Assembly: GCF_003002825.1 (NCBI RefSeq)
Contig: NZ_PVTE01000008.1
Span: 1 to 64,000, forward strand
DNA: 64,000 bases
Source of the DNA: Spirosoma oryzae
GTDB lineage: Bacteria; Bacteroidota; Bacteroidia; Cytophagales; Spirosomataceae
Direction of reading: 5' to 3'
The notes below the pieces were generated by a model that saw only the letters and a program-made list of their open reading frames with translations, ran no database searches and had not been told where the DNA came from. Position 1 is the stretch's first letter. The number at the start of each line of letters is the position of its first letter. Shown here in pieces: positions 25,995-36,035 of the stretch. Both the position numbers and the translations under genes were made by a program.

Positions 25995-27251
25995 TCACCG
26001 TTTCGATTTGGCCTTATAGAAGCCGTAAATTGCCTTAATAGGAGCTATTTCCTGCGTATCGTCCAGTACAAACACACGGTACCGTTTACCACCTGGCTCT
26101 ACACGTATTACAACATGCCCGGACTGACTTTTCAATTGCGCTAGCCATTGTTTATTGAGCGTTTTTGCTTCCTGTAGCAAATTGGTCGTAAATACATCGC
26201 GCTTACCATCGTATGTCATCGTTGAAAGCATCCTTTCCAGCACTTCAGGGGCTGGATGCGACGTAGACCAGGCAGGAATAACGAGCACCCGCGGCTTCAA
26301 TGCAGTTAGTAACACGCTGTTTTCAGCGTCTCGGTAACCGTGATGGTCAACCAATTTTACGTCGATTGGGCCGGTAATTGCAGCCAATGGCGTTTCCATG
26401 TCGTGCCATTCTGGCGTCCCAAATGAAAGTACACCGGGAATGTCACCACCGGAAAAATAAGTGAAGTCACCGTAATGAATGCTTAAGACCGCACTACACA
26501 TATTTTCATTCGGACGCTGTAGTAGCGGCAGACCCGTAAGATCTGGAAACAAATGCTTAGTCTGGGTTCCCTTTCCAGTCCAGCATTCACCATTGACCAT
26601 CAGATTCCGTATCTTGACTGGGCATGTTGAATTATATTTCGAAACAATTTGATCAGTACGTCCTGCCTGAAAACGTTCGACAGTGAGTCCGTTATGCTTT
26701 TGCTGCCAGCTCAAAAAGTGGCGATAGTTCGCTACTATAGAATCAGCCTCCATTGACTGCGGATAGCTGTAATCTGGCCAGCCGCGATCCAGAACACGGT
26801 GCACTGATATATACTCCGCTACTTCTGTTATTCCACTCAACACGTAGCCCCCGGCAGCCCGCTTTATTCCGTGACGGGGTGTGCCCATATGATCATCGTG
26901 AAAGTGCGTCAGCAGTACATAATCAATAGCAGGGTCCGCTCTAAATCGTAATGCGTTACGTGCGTAGCGAGCGATCCACTCCCCTGCCTGACGCATGGTA
27001 TCAGGACGGGTTGGTATATCTCGTGGTTTACCAGTTCGCCAGTCTACCGGGTCAATAGCACCAGCATCGATAAGTAGACTCGTTCCGTCGGGCAAAATAA
27101 GTAATGCCGCATTTCCCTGGCCTGTACTAATGTGATGAATATCAAGTTGTCCCTTTTGCCAAACAGACAGTGGTTCTCCAACGCGTTGTGCAGCAACGTA
27201 TCTTGTTGAAATTGTTACGAGCAATAACAATAGTAATCGACCAACAACCAT
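25995..27251 (-). CDS. Secreted MBL-fold hydrolase, ComEC/Rec2-like
   Basis: From the ATG at 27251 the protein has 418 residues with a signal peptide (VVGRLLLLLLVTISTRYVAAQ); a start at 27290 would overlap the upstream gene. The metallo-beta-lactamase core has HHISTGQGNAALL, LLIDAGA and the metal motif THFHDDHMG, with later ligands in FSGGD and KLVDHHGY. This resembles the beta-lactamase domain of ComEC proteins but without membrane parts. It is therefore probably a periplasmic phosphodiesterase or nuclease-like enzyme. It starts 4 bases after the GDPD stop, which suggests cotranscription and related substrates (phosphodiesters). Confidence 0.75.
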   Translation of the reverse strand: MVVGRLLLLLLVTISTRYVAAQRVGEPLSVWQKGQLDIHHISTGQGNAALLILPDGTSLLIDAGAIDPVDWRTGKPRDIPTRPDTMRQAGEWIARYARNALRFRADPAIDYVLLTHFHDDHMGTPRHGIKRAAGGYVLSGITEVAEYISVHRVLDRGWPDYSYPQSMEADSIVANYRHFLSWQQKHNGLTVERFQAGRTDQIVSKYNSTCPVKIRNLMVNGECWTGKGTQTKHLFPDLTGLPLLQRPNENMCSAVLSIHYGDFTYFSGGDIPGVLSFGTPEWHDMETPLAAITGPIDVKLVDHHGYRDAENSVLLTALKPRVLVIPAWSTSHPAPEVLERMLSTMTYDGKRDVFTTNLLQEAKTLNKQWLAQLKSQSGHVVIRVEPGGKRYRVFVLDDTQEIAPIKAIYGFYKAKSKR

Positions 27252-27255
27252 TTTT

Positions 27256-28113
27256 TTACCGCTCAGATTGAAATAATGTTGATAACACAACCGGCCGATC
27301 GGTAGTCACTATATCAGCTCCAACTCTCACAAGCTGCCTGTATTGATCTGCTACATCAGCGAGTGGTCGATCATCCAATCCAGTACGGCCGTAGGTACTA
27401 GCTGTGCAAAGGATACCCTGTCGATGGAAAGCATCGTAAAAAGCGCGATTACGAATTGATGCCAACGCAATCAGGTTTCGTAGTTCAATTTCTTTCCCAA
27501 CCGTATTCAGCTGTTCAACTGTTTCAAAACCCAGCGCTACCCACAGATCGGGGAATAGCGTGCGCATTCGTTTGGCATCGGCAACTGAATAACAGATCAG
27601 AAACACCTGATCCAGTGCTCCTGCCTGTTCGATAGCCTGCATTACCCGATTCAAATCGGTACCGGGCTTAGCATCAATAGCCATCAACACCTTCCGGTCG
27701 GATGCCCAGCGCAGGACCTCGGAAAACAACGCCATTTTCTGGGTAGTAGGCTCCCCTTTGAGGTTCCGCAGTCGTACCTGATTCAGAGTCGACCACATCA
27801 TTGTTTTCAACAATCCCGTCCCTGTAGTGGTCCGGGTAATATCATCATCGTGAAGCAGGACAAGGACGCTATCAACCGTCATGCGTACATCCATCTCAAG
27901 TATGGCATCTGGCACTTCGCGAGCCGTTTGTCTGAACGTCACTAATGAGTTTTCGGTATCGGTCGGTCCGGGTCCACCCCGATGAGCCAGAATAAGCGGA
28001 CGACTGCGACCAGCCTTGTACCGGAATGCCACGTCGACTGGACGACTAGTTGACTGAGCCAAACTGGTTGTCAGACAGTAAAGAATAAGGAATAGGCTTA
28101 GCGAAAAACGCAT
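27256..28113 (-). CDS. Glycerophosphodiester phosphodiesterase
   Basis: From the ATG at 28113 the protein has 285 residues with a signal peptide (MRFSLSLFLILYCLTTSLAQ); a longer frame from 28239 would run through a terminator and is rejected. GDPD motifs are LAHRGG, then ENSLVTFRQ, EMDVRMTVD and LLHDDDITRTTTG (catalytic His and metal-binding Glu, Asp), with DAKPG later. It should hydrolyse glycerophosphodiesters to glycerol-3-phosphate in the periplasm. It is downstream of the large TonB receptor and 4 bases upstream of the MBL gene. The three genes probably serve import and processing of one type of nutrient. Confidence 0.88.
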   Translation of the reverse strand: MRFSLSLFLILYCLTTSLAQSTSRPVDVAFRYKAGRSRPLILAHRGGPGPTDTENSLVTFRQTAREVPDAILEMDVRMTVDSVLVLLHDDDITRTTTGTGLLKTMMWSTLNQVRLRNLKGEPTTQKMALFSEVLRWASDRKVLMAIDAKPGTDLNRVMQAIEQAGALDQVFLICYSVADAKRMRTLFPDLWVALGFETVEQLNTVGKEIELRNLIALASIRNRAFYDAFHRQGILCTASTYGRTGLDDRPLADVADQYRQLVRVGADIVTTDRPVVLSTLFQSER

Positions 28114-28130
28114 TGTTCTTGACAATAAAG

Positions 28131-28169
28131 GCAAATCCCCCGTCACGATGCCGTGCGGGGGATTTGCGT
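28131..28169 (-). terminator. Hairpin terminator after the TonB receptor gene
   Basis: The arms GCAAATCCCCCG and CGGGGGATTTGC surround a short inner loop, 26 bases after the receptor's stop at 28193 and before the GDPD start at 28113. Some read-through or a separate promoter is needed for the GDPD gene. Confidence 0.75.
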
Positions 28170-28192
28170 TATCAATTAACCTTTGGTACCGA

Positions 28193-31100
28193 TTAGAATG
28201 AGTAGCGAACGCCAAGCTGCGCCTGCCAAACGTTGTCAATCGTAATGTTTTTCACGAAAGAGTCACGCAGCAGGATCGTTTTGGTTGTGCCGTTTTCAAC
28301 GATCGACTGCGTTCCCATCCGGTAGGTAGGTACACCAGCGGTACTAACACCGACCAGCGACAACGGGCTCGATGACGTATTCTGCCAACCTACACCCCAT
28401 TTGTTATTCAGCAGGTTACCAACATTCAAAATATCAGCCCGGAATTGAATCGTGTGACGCGTTCCTTTAGAACCGGTCCGCACATAGAATTCCTGAATGG
28501 CCGTGAAGTCGAATCGAGTCAACCAGGGAGCATAACCACCATTCCGCTCAGCATACTGGCCACGACGGGTTTTCAGGTAATCGTTGCCGTTGATGTACGC
28601 GTCGAAAGCAGCCTGTTGCTGTTCAGGAGAATATACCACTGCCGACGAACCCGATCCTACGGTCAGTGCCGAGAAGTTCAGTTCAGAAGCGCTGTTCGGT
28701 ACGTAGATCAGGTCGTTACTTGTTTGACCGTCGCTGTTCAAATCACCACCTACTACGTAAGACGCTTTATAACCACTGGTCGATTGCATACCCAGCGTAA
28801 AGGTTGTCGAACCCCCAAACTTACCGCCGTAGTTTATGCGGTAGTTTGCATAGCCGATGATCCGATGACGCAGGTCATTATCGCCGTACGACATGGTTAG
28901 ATAGTTCTGGCCCTGTACAGTCGGCGTGTTACCAACCACTGTGCTACCCACTAACTGCAGATCTCTCGCAAGGCCGTATGTATAAGCCAGCATTCCGCCA
29001 AGACCACTTACTGCCGGTTTTTCCAGTTTAGCTGTGAACGTGTACGAATTACCTACGTTTGTGTTCTTCAACACGAACGCGTTCGTATTATACGGATAGT
29101 TGATGTAACGAGCCGTGTTGATTGCTGCGGTACCCGTCACACCCGATGCCGGGAAAAGGTTACGCGTATCTGGACCACTCAACTGACGGGTTGGCGTAGC
29201 TAAGTTGGCGTCAATGTAACGAAGCGCCTGGATTGTCTTATTGTAGATTACTTCAACCGTTCCAATCAGACCCCAAGGCAGGCGTTGGTCAATCGCCAGG
29301 TTTGTTTTCCAAACCGTTGGATATTTCAACTCTGGATCGGTTGCGTTAACAGCATAGCCTGTCAAGCTACGAACGTCTGTAGTCATTGCTGGCAATATAC
29401 CAGCAGGCAATTTGCTAGGATCAGTAACAAACGGAATATTCGCGTTCGGCAGGTTATAAACACCTGTGTTCACGCCATTGTTACCGAGCTGGTTCGACAC
29501 CAGTACTTCAGGAATACGCGATACGAAGATACCGCTACCACCCCGAATCTGCGTTGTTTTGTCGCCTTTGATATCCCAGTTGAAACCGACGCGGGGGGAG
29601 AGCAGCAAGCGTGCTTTCGGGAAAGCACCGGTATTCAGTTTATAAGGCTGATTGTTTTCATCCTTGTACGTTTGCTCTGCTACCCGTGGGTTGTAGAAAT
29701 CAGCAGCAGTTGAGTTATCGTAGGCGAAAATATCTGCCCGTAAACCAGCTACTACTTTAAACGCTGGATTAACCTGGAACTCATCCTGTACGTACGCACT
29801 ATAGGTACTCCGGTGCAGCGTTTGCAGCGGCTCACCACTCACCAGCGAGTAACGCAGGTTGTACTGCCGTACCGATACAGGTGAGGTTGTTGACGCAGGG
29901 TTAGCGATCGAGGCCAGTGCTGCGGTCTTGAAGTCAGCAATCGAGTTATACACATAGACACCGTTCGATGCCGGGAAGAACACGTTATTCGAGGTGTATT
30001 TCTCGTAAGACAGTCCAAACGTCAGCGTGTGTTTACCAGCGAAATAGCTAAAGTTATCCGTGATGTTCAGCGTCGAATAATTCAGCTTGTTGTTCGGTGT
30101 GAACGGGTCAAAACCAATCGACGTATAAGTCGTTCCTTCTTTCAGAATATCGATCGTCGGGAATATATCCGTCCGATACGTTCTGTCTTCGATTTGCTTG
30201 TTATACGTAGCAACCAGTTTGTTAGCGAATTTGCCGCCGAAAGTCGAGTTCAATTCTACAGCAATCGAGCGGGTATTATCGGCAATTTTATAGCCTGTAT
30301 TCTGCGGGGAAAGCGCCAGGTTACCGGAGTAAGCACCAGTAGAATAGCCAGTGCGGTTGCCAAATCCGGCGGTACCACTACTGCTACTATTGCTAATCGC
30401 CTGATCTGACTCAGAATTGTGGTGCGAATAACGAACCGCCAGCTTGTGGTTATCACTGATGTTCCAGTCAAGACGGAGCAGCCCTTTTATGCTTTTCACC
30501 TCGTTATTGAAGTTGTCAATAGCGCCCAGATCCCGGTTGAAGTTCGTCTTCATGAACTGGCTGAGGTCATTCAAATCGGCCGCTGTTACCCGTGATACGT
30601 TACCCGCAGTTGAACCATCGCGTTGAGCAACCCAGTCTAGTGCAGGCTGGCTACTGTTGTACTGCTCTACGTTGGCAAAGAAGAACAGCTTATTGGGAAT
30701 GATTGGACCACCGATTCGGAACCCCTTTGTCTTTTGATCAATCGTGACGGGGGGCAAATCGATTCCATTCGCTTTTTTACCTGCCAGGCTACTGTTACGG
30801 AACAGGTAATACACCGACCCTGAAAAATTGTTCGTTCCGGAGCGCGTTACAGCGTTAATACCAGCTCCTGAGAAACCCGTCTGACGAACGTCGTAAGGCG
30901 CTACGTTCAACTGAATTTCGTCCAGAGCGTCGAGTGAAACGGCTGTTGTACCCGTCCGTCCACCAGCGATAGCAGACGATCCCAGACCGAAACCGTTATT
31001 GAATACGGCACCGTCGATTGTAATGTTGTTGAAACGAGGGTCCTGTCCACCAAACGACTGCCCATTTCCGTAGGCATTGTACTTCGTAATGTCGTTGATT

Positions 31101-31585
31101 GTACGGCCCAGCGTTGGAATGGCATTGATCGTCTGCCGGCTGTACGAAGCGGCTGCACCTGTCCGGTTTGAACTGATGATATCATTGCGATTACCGGATA
31201 CAACCACTTCAGAAAGTGACGTACTGTTGTCAAGCATCTTGAAGCTAACATCAGCCGATGTACCCAGGTTAGTGAATACGCCACCCACAACCTGGTCTTT
31301 AAACCCTACGTACGAAGCGATTACTTTGAACGGACCGCCAACCCGAACACCCGGCAGCGTATAACGGCCAGACGTGTTTGTTGTGGTTCCGTACCGGGTT
31401 CCCGAAGGCTCGTGGATAGCAACAACGGTGGCGCCTGGTAACGCACTGCCTTTGTCATCGTTCACTTGTCCTTCGATAACCGATGTAGTTACCTGTGCTC
31501 TAACTGCGCTTCCACCGAGCACAGTTAACAGCATACTGCTAATCAGCAAAAAAGCCAACCGGAATTGCAGTAGTTGTTTAGACAT
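28193..31585 (-). CDS. Oar-like TonB-dependent receptor with N-terminal carboxypeptidase-like domain
   Basis: The protein has 1130 residues: signal peptide (about 1-30), carboxypeptidase-regulatory-like domain (about 35-120; [19 protein letters not shown]), plug (about 125-260; [20 protein letters not shown], then [13 protein letters not shown]) and a large beta-barrel to the C-terminal LGVRYSF. The plug and length are of the Oar/OmpA-related type rather than SusC; no SusD partner is present. It is predicted to be outer-membrane with energy from TonB-ExbBD; the substrate is unknown. The block is visibly less GC-rich than the flanking genes. A GDPD and an MBL hydrolase follow on the same strand. 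Confidence 0.88.
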   Translation of the reverse strand: MSKQLLQFRLAFLLISSMLLTVLGGSAVRAQVTTSVIEGQVNDDKGSALPGATVVAIHEPSGTRYGTTTNTSGRYTLPGVRVGGPFKVIASYVGFKDQVVGGVFTNLGTSADVSFKMLDNSTSLSEVVVSGNRNDIISSNRTGAAASYSRQTINAIPTLGRTINDITKYNAYGNGQSFGGQDPRFNNITIDGAVFNNGFGLGSSAIAGGRTGTTAVSLDALDEIQLNVAPYDVRQTGFSGAGINAVTRSGTNNFSGSVYYLFRNSSLAGKKANGIDLPPVTIDQKTKGFRIGGPIIPNKLFFFANVEQYNSSQPALDWVAQRDGSTAGNVSRVTAADLNDLSQFMKTNFNRDLGAIDNFNNEVKSIKGLLRLDWNISDNHKLAVRYSHHNSESDQAISNSSSSGTAGFGNRTGYSTGAYSGNLALSPQNTGYKIADNTRSIAVELNSTFGGKFANKLVATYNKQIEDRTYRTDIFPTIDILKEGTTYTSIGFDPFTPNNKLNYSTLNITDNFSYFAGKHTLTFGLSYEKYTSNNVFFPASNGVYVYNSIADFKTAALASIANPASTTSPVSVRQYNLRYSLVSGEPLQTLHRSTYSAYVQDEFQVNPAFKVVAGLRADIFAYDNSTAADFYNPRVAEQTYKDENNQPYKLNTGAFPKARLLLSPRVGFNWDIKGDKTTQIRGGSGIFVSRIPEVLVSNQLGNNGVNTGVYNLPNANIPFVTDPSKLPAGILPAMTTDVRSLTGYAVNATDPELKYPTVWKTNLAIDQRLPWGLIGTVEVIYNKTIQALRYIDANLATPTRQLSGPDTRNLFPASGVTGTAAINTARYINYPYNTNAFVLKNTNVGNSYTFTAKLEKPAVSGLGGMLAYTYGLARDLQLVGSTVVGNTPTVQGQNYLTMSYGDNDLRHRIIGYANYRINYGGKFGGSTTFTLGMQSTSGYKASYVVGGDLNSDGQTSNDLIYVPNSASELNFSALTVGSGSSAVVYSPEQQQAAFDAYINGNDYLKTRRGQYAERNGGYAPWLTRFDFTAIQEFYVRTGSKGTRHTIQFRADILNVGNLLNNKWGVGWQNTSSSPLSLVGVSTAGVPTYRMGTQSIVENGTTKTILLRDSFVKNITIDNVWQAQLGVRYSF

Positions 31586-31914
31586 AGATGTTGATTGATT
31601 TTAGTTTGTACTGTTGAGAAAACCGCTGGTCAAGTACGCTGTTTTCAAGCCGCAAAGATGTTACAAAATTTTGGCGGCATCAAAGGCCCTTGTCCGCTTA
31701 AAGTACTATTATGCGTGCATACCAAACTACTTTCCCGGAATAGGCCAATAGCAGGCTCATTCTGTTCTATTTTCAATGTTAAGTTTTTGTTAAGCAGCCA
31801 GTAAAGAATTACCCGTAGCTGACCACCGAACCATTCATCGCAACACCGTGTACTTCAATACAAACCCTATTTATATCTCAGAACCTCAAACGGTTACATC
31901 TGATTTTTTTCGCC
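31586..31914. other. Divergent promoter region between the TonB receptor and selD
   Basis: These 329 AT-rich bases have no open frame I trust. A plausible minus-strand promoter lies at 31653-31683. On the plus side no exact TAnnTTTG box was found ahead of selD. A CAATGTTAAGTTTTTGTTAAGC stretch near 31777 has partial symmetry. Confidence 0.5.
31653..31683 (-). promoter_or_regulatory. Candidate promoter of the TonB receptor gene
   Basis: On the minus strand TTG (31681-31683), 20 bases and CATCTTTG (31653-31660) match TTG/TAnnTTTG with one mismatch (CA for TA). The leader to the ATG at 31585 would be about 60 bases. Confidence 0.35.
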
Positions 31915-32979
31915 ATGACAGCCGACTTTTCTTCAATAAAACTGACCCAATACAGTCACGGTGCGGGCTGTGGTTGCAAGATCTCACCCCAGATTCTGGA
32001 CACTATCCTGCACAACCGAACCACCGGCCGCCATCAGGCTGGCGACCAGCCGTTGTTCCCGGATTTGCTGGTCGGTAATGATTCGCGCGACGACGCAGCC
32101 GTGCTCGACCTCGGCAATGGCGAAGCGATTATCAGCACCACCGACTTTTTTATGCCGATCGTCGATGACGCCTTCGACTTCGGTCGTATTGCGTCGGCCA
32201 ACGCCATCAGCGACGTGTATGCCATGGGGGGTCAACCCATCATGGCGATTGCGATTCTGGGCTGGCCAGTCGATAAGTTGTCGCCGGAAGTGGCTGGACA
32301 GGTCATCGAAGGGTCGCGGGCCGTATGCCGGGAAGCGGGCATCCCACTGGCGGGCGGGCACAGCATCGACTCGCCCGAGCCGATTTTCGGACTGGCGGTT
32401 ACCGGCCGCGTTCGCATCGATCACCTCAAACAAAACAACACCGCTACGGCTGGCTGTCGGCTGTACCTGACGAAGCCACTGGGTGTCGGCATTCTGACTA
32501 CGGCACAGAAAAAAGGTATCCTTAAACCTGAACATGCCGATCTGGCCCCCACCCAAATGGCGCAACTCAACAGTTTCGGTGCGGTGCTGGGCACGCTGCC
32601 GTACGTGAAAGCCCTGACCGACGTAACCGGCTTCGGCTTGCTGGGTCATCTGACCGAGATGGCCGAAGGGTCGGGATTGAGCGCGGAGATCGATTATGAT
32701 GCGGTACCGAAACTGCCCGTTGTCGAAGCGTACCTGGCGCAGAAGAGTTATCCCGGCGGTACGAGTCGTAACTGGGCCAGCTACGGCCATAAAATTGCGG
32801 ACCTGACGGAAACACAACGCTATGTACTGGCCGACCCGCAAACGTCAGGGGGCTTGCTGATTGCCGTATCGCCCGAGGCCACCGATGTGTTCGAGCGTAT
32901 GGCTAAAGGAAACGGGTTTACACTTCGCCCCTTCGGCACACTGGTCCCGCAGCGCGAACGAGTCGTTTACGTGCAGTAG
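31915..32979 (+). CDS. selD: Selenide, water dikinase (selenophosphate synthase)
   Basis: The protein has 354 residues. The N-terminal catalytic motif is GAGCGCK (Cys19, Cys21, encoded TGT and TGC, so not selenocysteine), followed by the PurM-like fold with [38 protein letters not shown] and DPQTSGGLL near the C-terminus. The enzyme makes selenophosphate from selenide and ATP, used for selenocysteine or for 2-selenouridine in tRNA. No selA, selB, selC or mnmH is seen in this window, so its use cannot be assigned. The hydrolase at 33048 follows on the same strand after 68 bases. Confidence 0.95.
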   Translation: MTADFSSIKLTQYSHGAGCGCKISPQILDTILHNRTTGRHQAGDQPLFPDLLVGNDSRDDAAVLDLGNGEAIISTTDFFMPIVDDAFDFGRIASANAISDVYAMGGQPIMAIAILGWPVDKLSPEVAGQVIEGSRAVCREAGIPLAGGHSIDSPEPIFGLAVTGRVRIDHLKQNNTATAGCRLYLTKPLGVGILTTAQKKGILKPEHADLAPTQMAQLNSFGAVLGTLPYVKALTDVTGFGLLGHLTEMAEGSGLSAEIDYDAVPKLPVVEAYLAQKSYPGGTSRNWASYGHKIADLTETQRYVLADPQTSGGLLIAVSPEATDVFERMAKGNGFTLRPFGTLVPQRERVVYVQ

Positions 32980-33020
32980 CGAACGCCAAAGATCGGTTTT
33001 CGATTTCCGGTCGCTCCGGC

Positions 33021-33028
33021 TAGCTTTG
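33021..33028 (+). promoter_or_regulatory. TAnnTTTG promoter element upstream of the alpha/beta hydrolase
   Basis: TAGCTTTG is an exact match to the -7 consensus, 20 bases upstream of the ATG at 33048. There is no clear TTG at the -33 distance. Confidence 0.45.
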
Positions 33029-33047
33029 CCCTGCATTTCTTTTGCCT

Positions 33048-33818
33048 ATGAACTTATATTATCGCCAGGTCGGCGAGACAGGTCCGGCCATCGTTATTCT
33101 GCACGGCCTGTTTGGTTCGTCCGACAACTGGCTTACCATCAGCAAAGCAATCGCCGAGCCGGGCTACCGCGTATTTCTGGTCGATCAGCGCAACCACGGG
33201 CAATCGCCCCACACGACTGAACACGACTATGTGGGCATGGCCGATGATCTGCGTGGCTTCCTGACCGATCACAGCCTGAGCGACGCCATCCTGGTCGGCC
33301 ATTCGATGGGGGGCAAAACCGTGATGCAGTATGCGATGAACTCCCCCGGTACGTTTCGCAAACTCGTTGTCGTTGATATTGCGCCCAAATTTTACCCAAT
33401 TCATCACGCCGATATTATCCGTGGTTTTAACGCTATCGACCTGACGACGCTGAAAAGCCGTAACGAGGCTGATAAAATTATGAGTCAGTACGAGCCGTCG
33501 CTGGCGGTACGGCAGTTTCTGCTTAAGAACTTGTACCGCAATGAACAGGGGCAGTTTGCCTGGCGTATCAACCTGCCGCTGATCGAGCGCGAATTGCACG
33601 GTATCGGCGGTGACCTGACCGATACGACAACCGTTACCGCCCCTACCCTATTTATCCGGGGCAGCGAGTCGCCTTACATCACCGACGCCGACATTCCGGC
33701 TATTCAGCTGATGTTTCCGCATTCGACGGTCCTGACTATCGAAGGCGCTGGCCACTGGGTACAGGCTGAGAAGCCCGATGAATTTGTGACTGCGCTGATG
33801 AAATTTATAAACGAATAG
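33048..33818 (+). CDS. Alpha/beta-fold hydrolase (YbfF-like esterase)
   Basis: From the ATG at 33048 the protein has 256 residues. It has the HGLFGSSDNW oxyanion region, DQRNHGQSPH, the nucleophile elbow VGHSMGGKT and the catalytic His in GAGHWVQAEKP near the C-terminus, the pattern of small esterases such as YbfF. No signal peptide is present. It probably cleaves short acyl esters or thioesters in the cytoplasm; the substrate is unknown. The gene has its own promoter box at 33021 and is followed by a mirrored repeat. Confidence 0.88.
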   Translation: MNLYYRQVGETGPAIVILHGLFGSSDNWLTISKAIAEPGYRVFLVDQRNHGQSPHTTEHDYVGMADDLRGFLTDHSLSDAILVGHSMGGKTVMQYAMNSPGTFRKLVVVDIAPKFYPIHHADIIRGFNAIDLTTLKSRNEADKIMSQYEPSLAVRQFLLKNLYRNEQGQFAWRINLPLIERELHGIGGDLTDTTTVTAPTLFIRGSESPYITDADIPAIQLMFPHSTVLTIEGAGHWVQAEKPDEFVTALMKFINE

Positions 33819-33819
33819 T

Positions 33820-33908
33820 TGTAGGGTTGGACTGTTGTAAAGTTGCTACCGCGCGACCAATAGTCAGATGCACTGACGCGCCAGCCAATTTTACAACCCT
33901 ACGACTCT
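33820..33908. repeat. Mirrored inverted repeat built from GTAGGGTTG/CAACCCTAC words
   Basis: The left part has TTGTAGGGTTGGACTGTTG and AAAGTTG; the right part has TTTACAACCCTACGACTCT and TTCAACTTCG. The outer words pair only imperfectly and in shuffled order. It fills the gap between the hydrolase and the RsmI-like gene. Confidence 0.65.
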
Positions 33909-33930
33909 TCAACTTCGTAACTTTTAAAAA

Positions 33931-34632
33931 ATGCCGACACTTTATCTGATTCCCACGCTACTGGCCGACGACACGGCGACTACCGTTCTGCCACCGGTTG
34001 TGCGCGACATTATCGAATCGACGGATGCGTATTTCGTGGAGAACGTTCGCTCAGCCCGCCGGTTCATCAGCGGATTGAAAACCAGCCGGGTCATCGACGA
34101 AACAACGTTTTTCGAGCTTGACAAAGACACCCCTCCGGCCGACACGCGTCGGCAGATTCAGGAACTGATGGAGCGTAAACGGAACGCGGGAGTGCTATCG
34201 GAAGCGGGTTGCCCCGGTGTGGCCGATCCGGGTTCGGTTGTCGTTGGGTTTGCGCATAGCCTGGGGTGGAAAGTCGAGCCGCTGGTCGGCCCCTCATCGA
34301 TTCTGCTGGCACTGATGGCGTCCGGGCTAAGTGGTCAGTCGTTCATCTTCCACGGGTACCTGCCTATCGACAAGCAGGACCGGGGGCGCTCGATTCGCCA
34401 TCTGGAAAAGGAAGCACAGCAGCGGCTACAGACCCAGATTTTCATGGAAACGCCCTACCGCAACGACGCGCTTTTCACCGACATTGTGGCGCATTGCCAA
34501 CCCAACACGCGCCTGTGCGTTGCCTGTAATCTGACCGCCCCCGACGCCTTCGTCCGCACGATGAGTATTCGCGAGTGGAAAGCAAACGTGCCCGATCTGC
34601 GCAAAAAACCGACCGTGTTTCTACTTTTGTAA
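33931..34632 (+). CDS. RsmI-like tetrapyrrole-methylase-fold SAM methyltransferase
   Basis: The protein has 233 residues. It has the family's N-terminal TLYLIPTLLADD start, VLSEAGCPGVADPGS (the SAM-binding P-loop as in RsmI) and VGPSSILLALMASGLSGQSF, followed by a FHGYLP segment. It resembles RsmI, which 2'-O-methylates C1402 of 16S rRNA, but is shorter (RsmI is about 280) and lacks its C-terminal domain; Bacteroidetes often carry this short paralogue. Target RNA unknown. Mirrored repeats flank it on both sides, so it may be transcribed on its own. Confidence 0.82.
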   Translation: MPTLYLIPTLLADDTATTVLPPVVRDIIESTDAYFVENVRSARRFISGLKTSRVIDETTFFELDKDTPPADTRRQIQELMERKRNAGVLSEAGCPGVADPGSVVVGFAHSLGWKVEPLVGPSSILLALMASGLSGQSFIFHGYLPIDKQDRGRSIRHLEKEAQQRLQTQIFMETPYRNDALFTDIVAHCQPNTRLCVACNLTAPDAFVRTMSIREWKANVPDLRKKPTVFLLL

Positions 34633-34636
34633 GGTT

Positions 34637-34709
34637 AGTTTACGGTTTTTAGTATCCCCCCGTCACATCGAAGGTTACCTCCGGCGCTGCTCACCGAAAA
34701 CCGTAAACT
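34637..34709. repeat. Mirrored inverted repeat of the AGTTTACGGTTTT type
   Basis: The arms AGTTTACGGTTTTTAGT (34637-34653) and ACCGAAAACCGTAAACT (34693-34709) pair over 15 of 17 bases. The same word occurs near 2100, 23725 and 45041. It starts 5 bases after the stop at 34632. Confidence 0.8.
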
Positions 34710-34728
34710 AAAAACTGAATACCGATCT

Positions 34729-35367
34729 ATGATTCAAGCGTTTGAATTTTCGCCGTTCAGCGAGAACACCTATGTCATCGCCGACGATGTGACGCGTGAT
34801 GCCGTTATCATCGACCCCGGCTGTTACGAGCAGGCTGAGAAGGAAGCGTTGAGCCAGTTTATTACCAGCAACCAGTTGAACGTACGGTACCTGCTGCTGA
34901 CACATGCGCACCTCGATCACGTGTTTGGGGTTGCTTACGTCAAGCGCAAGTACAACGTAAAGGCGTACCTACACGAACTGGATCAGGTGATTTACAACGA
35001 TGTGCCAACCCGTTGTGCGGTATTCGGGCTACGTGGCTACGAGCCATCAGAGATCGATGCGCACATCAAAGAGGGCGATCAGATCAAGTTTGGCAGCATC
35101 GTACTCGACGTCGTCTTCGTACCGGGTCACGCACCGGGTCACGTTGCCTATATCAACCACGCCGAACGCTACGTCGTCGGGGGCGACGTACTGTTTCAGC
35201 GCAGTATCGGTCGGACGGATTTTCCCTATAGCAACCACGCCGATCTGGTCAACAGTATCCGCACCGAGTTTTACACCCTTCCCGACGACTACACCGTATA
35301 CGCAGGCCATGGCGAACCCACCACGATCGGGCAGGAAAAACGGGCTAACCCTTTTGTTCGACCATGA
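34729..35367 (+). CDS. MBL-fold hydrolase, glyoxalase II-like
   Basis: The protein has 212 residues. The metal motif THAHLDHVFG (HxHxDH) is followed by VPGHAPGHVAY (His), GGDVLF (bridging Asp) and YAGHGEPTTIG (His), the glyoxalase II pattern. It lacks the C-terminal GloB substrate-binding helices, as in the short YcbL-type group. It probably hydrolyses a thioester such as S-lactoylglutathione or an analogue, in the cytoplasm. The stop overlaps the pssA start by 4 bases (ATGA), so the two are translationally coupled. Confidence 0.87.
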   Translation: MIQAFEFSPFSENTYVIADDVTRDAVIIDPGCYEQAEKEALSQFITSNQLNVRYLLLTHAHLDHVFGVAYVKRKYNVKAYLHELDQVIYNDVPTRCAVFGLRGYEPSEIDAHIKEGDQIKFGSIVLDVVFVPGHAPGHVAYINHAERYVVGGDVLFQRSIGRTDFPYSNHADLVNSIRTEFYTLPDDYTVYAGHGEPTTIGQEKRANPFVRP

Positions 35368-36035
35368 AGCTGCTTCGTCATTTGCCCAACGCCATGACCT
35401 GTGGCAACCTGCTGTGCGGTTGCCTGGGTATCGTACTGGCCATGCGCGGTCATCTCGACACGGCCGCCTGGCTTATTCTCCTGGCGGGGGTTCTCGATTT
35501 CGGCGACGGCTTTGTAGCCCGGCTGGTGAAGGTTTCCGGTCCGTTTGGCAAAGAGCTTGATTCGCTGGCCGATGTCGTCACGTTTGGCGTGCTACCATCA
35601 GTTATTGTGTTTCAACTGATGTGGTTTCAGAATCTGGGTGTTATTGCCTACAGCGCCTTTTTGATTGCGATCTTGGCTGCACTACGATTAGCTAGATTCA
35701 ACATCGACACGCGGCAAAGTGATCAGTTTATCGGCGTCCCGGTTCCTGCTAACACTCTTTTGATTGCCGCTTTTCCGCTGATGGAGCGATATCAGCCCCA
35801 GTTTGATAGTCTTTGGAAAAACGACATATTTCTGGGTGCACTTATAGCTTTCTCTTTTTTCATGGTATCAGAGATTCCGCTGCTTGCCCTCAAATTCAAG
35901 TCGTTTCGCTGGGCCGATAATCGCACGAAATTCAGTTTTCTGCTGGCTTCCGCGCTACTCCTCTTATTTTTGCAGTTCGCGGCCATCCCGCTCATCATCG
36001 TTCTTTACATCGCCGTTTCACTTTTTTCAAAGTAG
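35364..36035 (+). CDS. pssA: CDP-diacylglycerol--serine O-phosphatidyltransferase
   Basis: The protein has 223 residues with about six membrane segments. The CDP-alcohol phosphotransferase motif reads DFGDGFVARLVKVSGPFGKE then LDSLAD, matching DG..AR...G...D...D. A PNAMTCGNLLCG start and repeated hydrophobic helices fit PssA. It makes phosphatidylserine, the precursor of phosphatidylethanolamine, at the inner membrane. It overlaps the upstream MBL gene by 4 bases and is followed 1 base after its stop by a perfect 31-base mirrored repeat. No psd gene is close by in the window. Confidence 0.93.
   Translation: MKLLRHLPNAMTCGNLLCGCLGIVLAMRGHLDTAAWLILLAGVLDFGDGFVARLVKVSGPFGKELDSLADVVTFGVLPSVIVFQLMWFQNLGVIAYSAFLIAILAALRLARFNIDTRQSDQFIGVPVPANTLLIAAFPLMERYQPQFDSLWKNDIFLGALIAFSFFMVSEIPLLALKFKSFRWADNRTKFSFLLASALLLLFLQFAAIPLIIVLYIAVSLFSK

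Noticed and set aside
27252-28239. Longer starts for the GDPD (28239) and MBL (27290) genes
   Set aside because: The extensions run through the terminator at 28131-28169 or overlap the upstream gene and precede clear signal peptides.
31957-31980. Selenocysteine codon in the SelD active site
   Set aside because: The codons in GAGCGCK are TGT and TGC, with no in-frame TGA, so SelD is the cysteine form.
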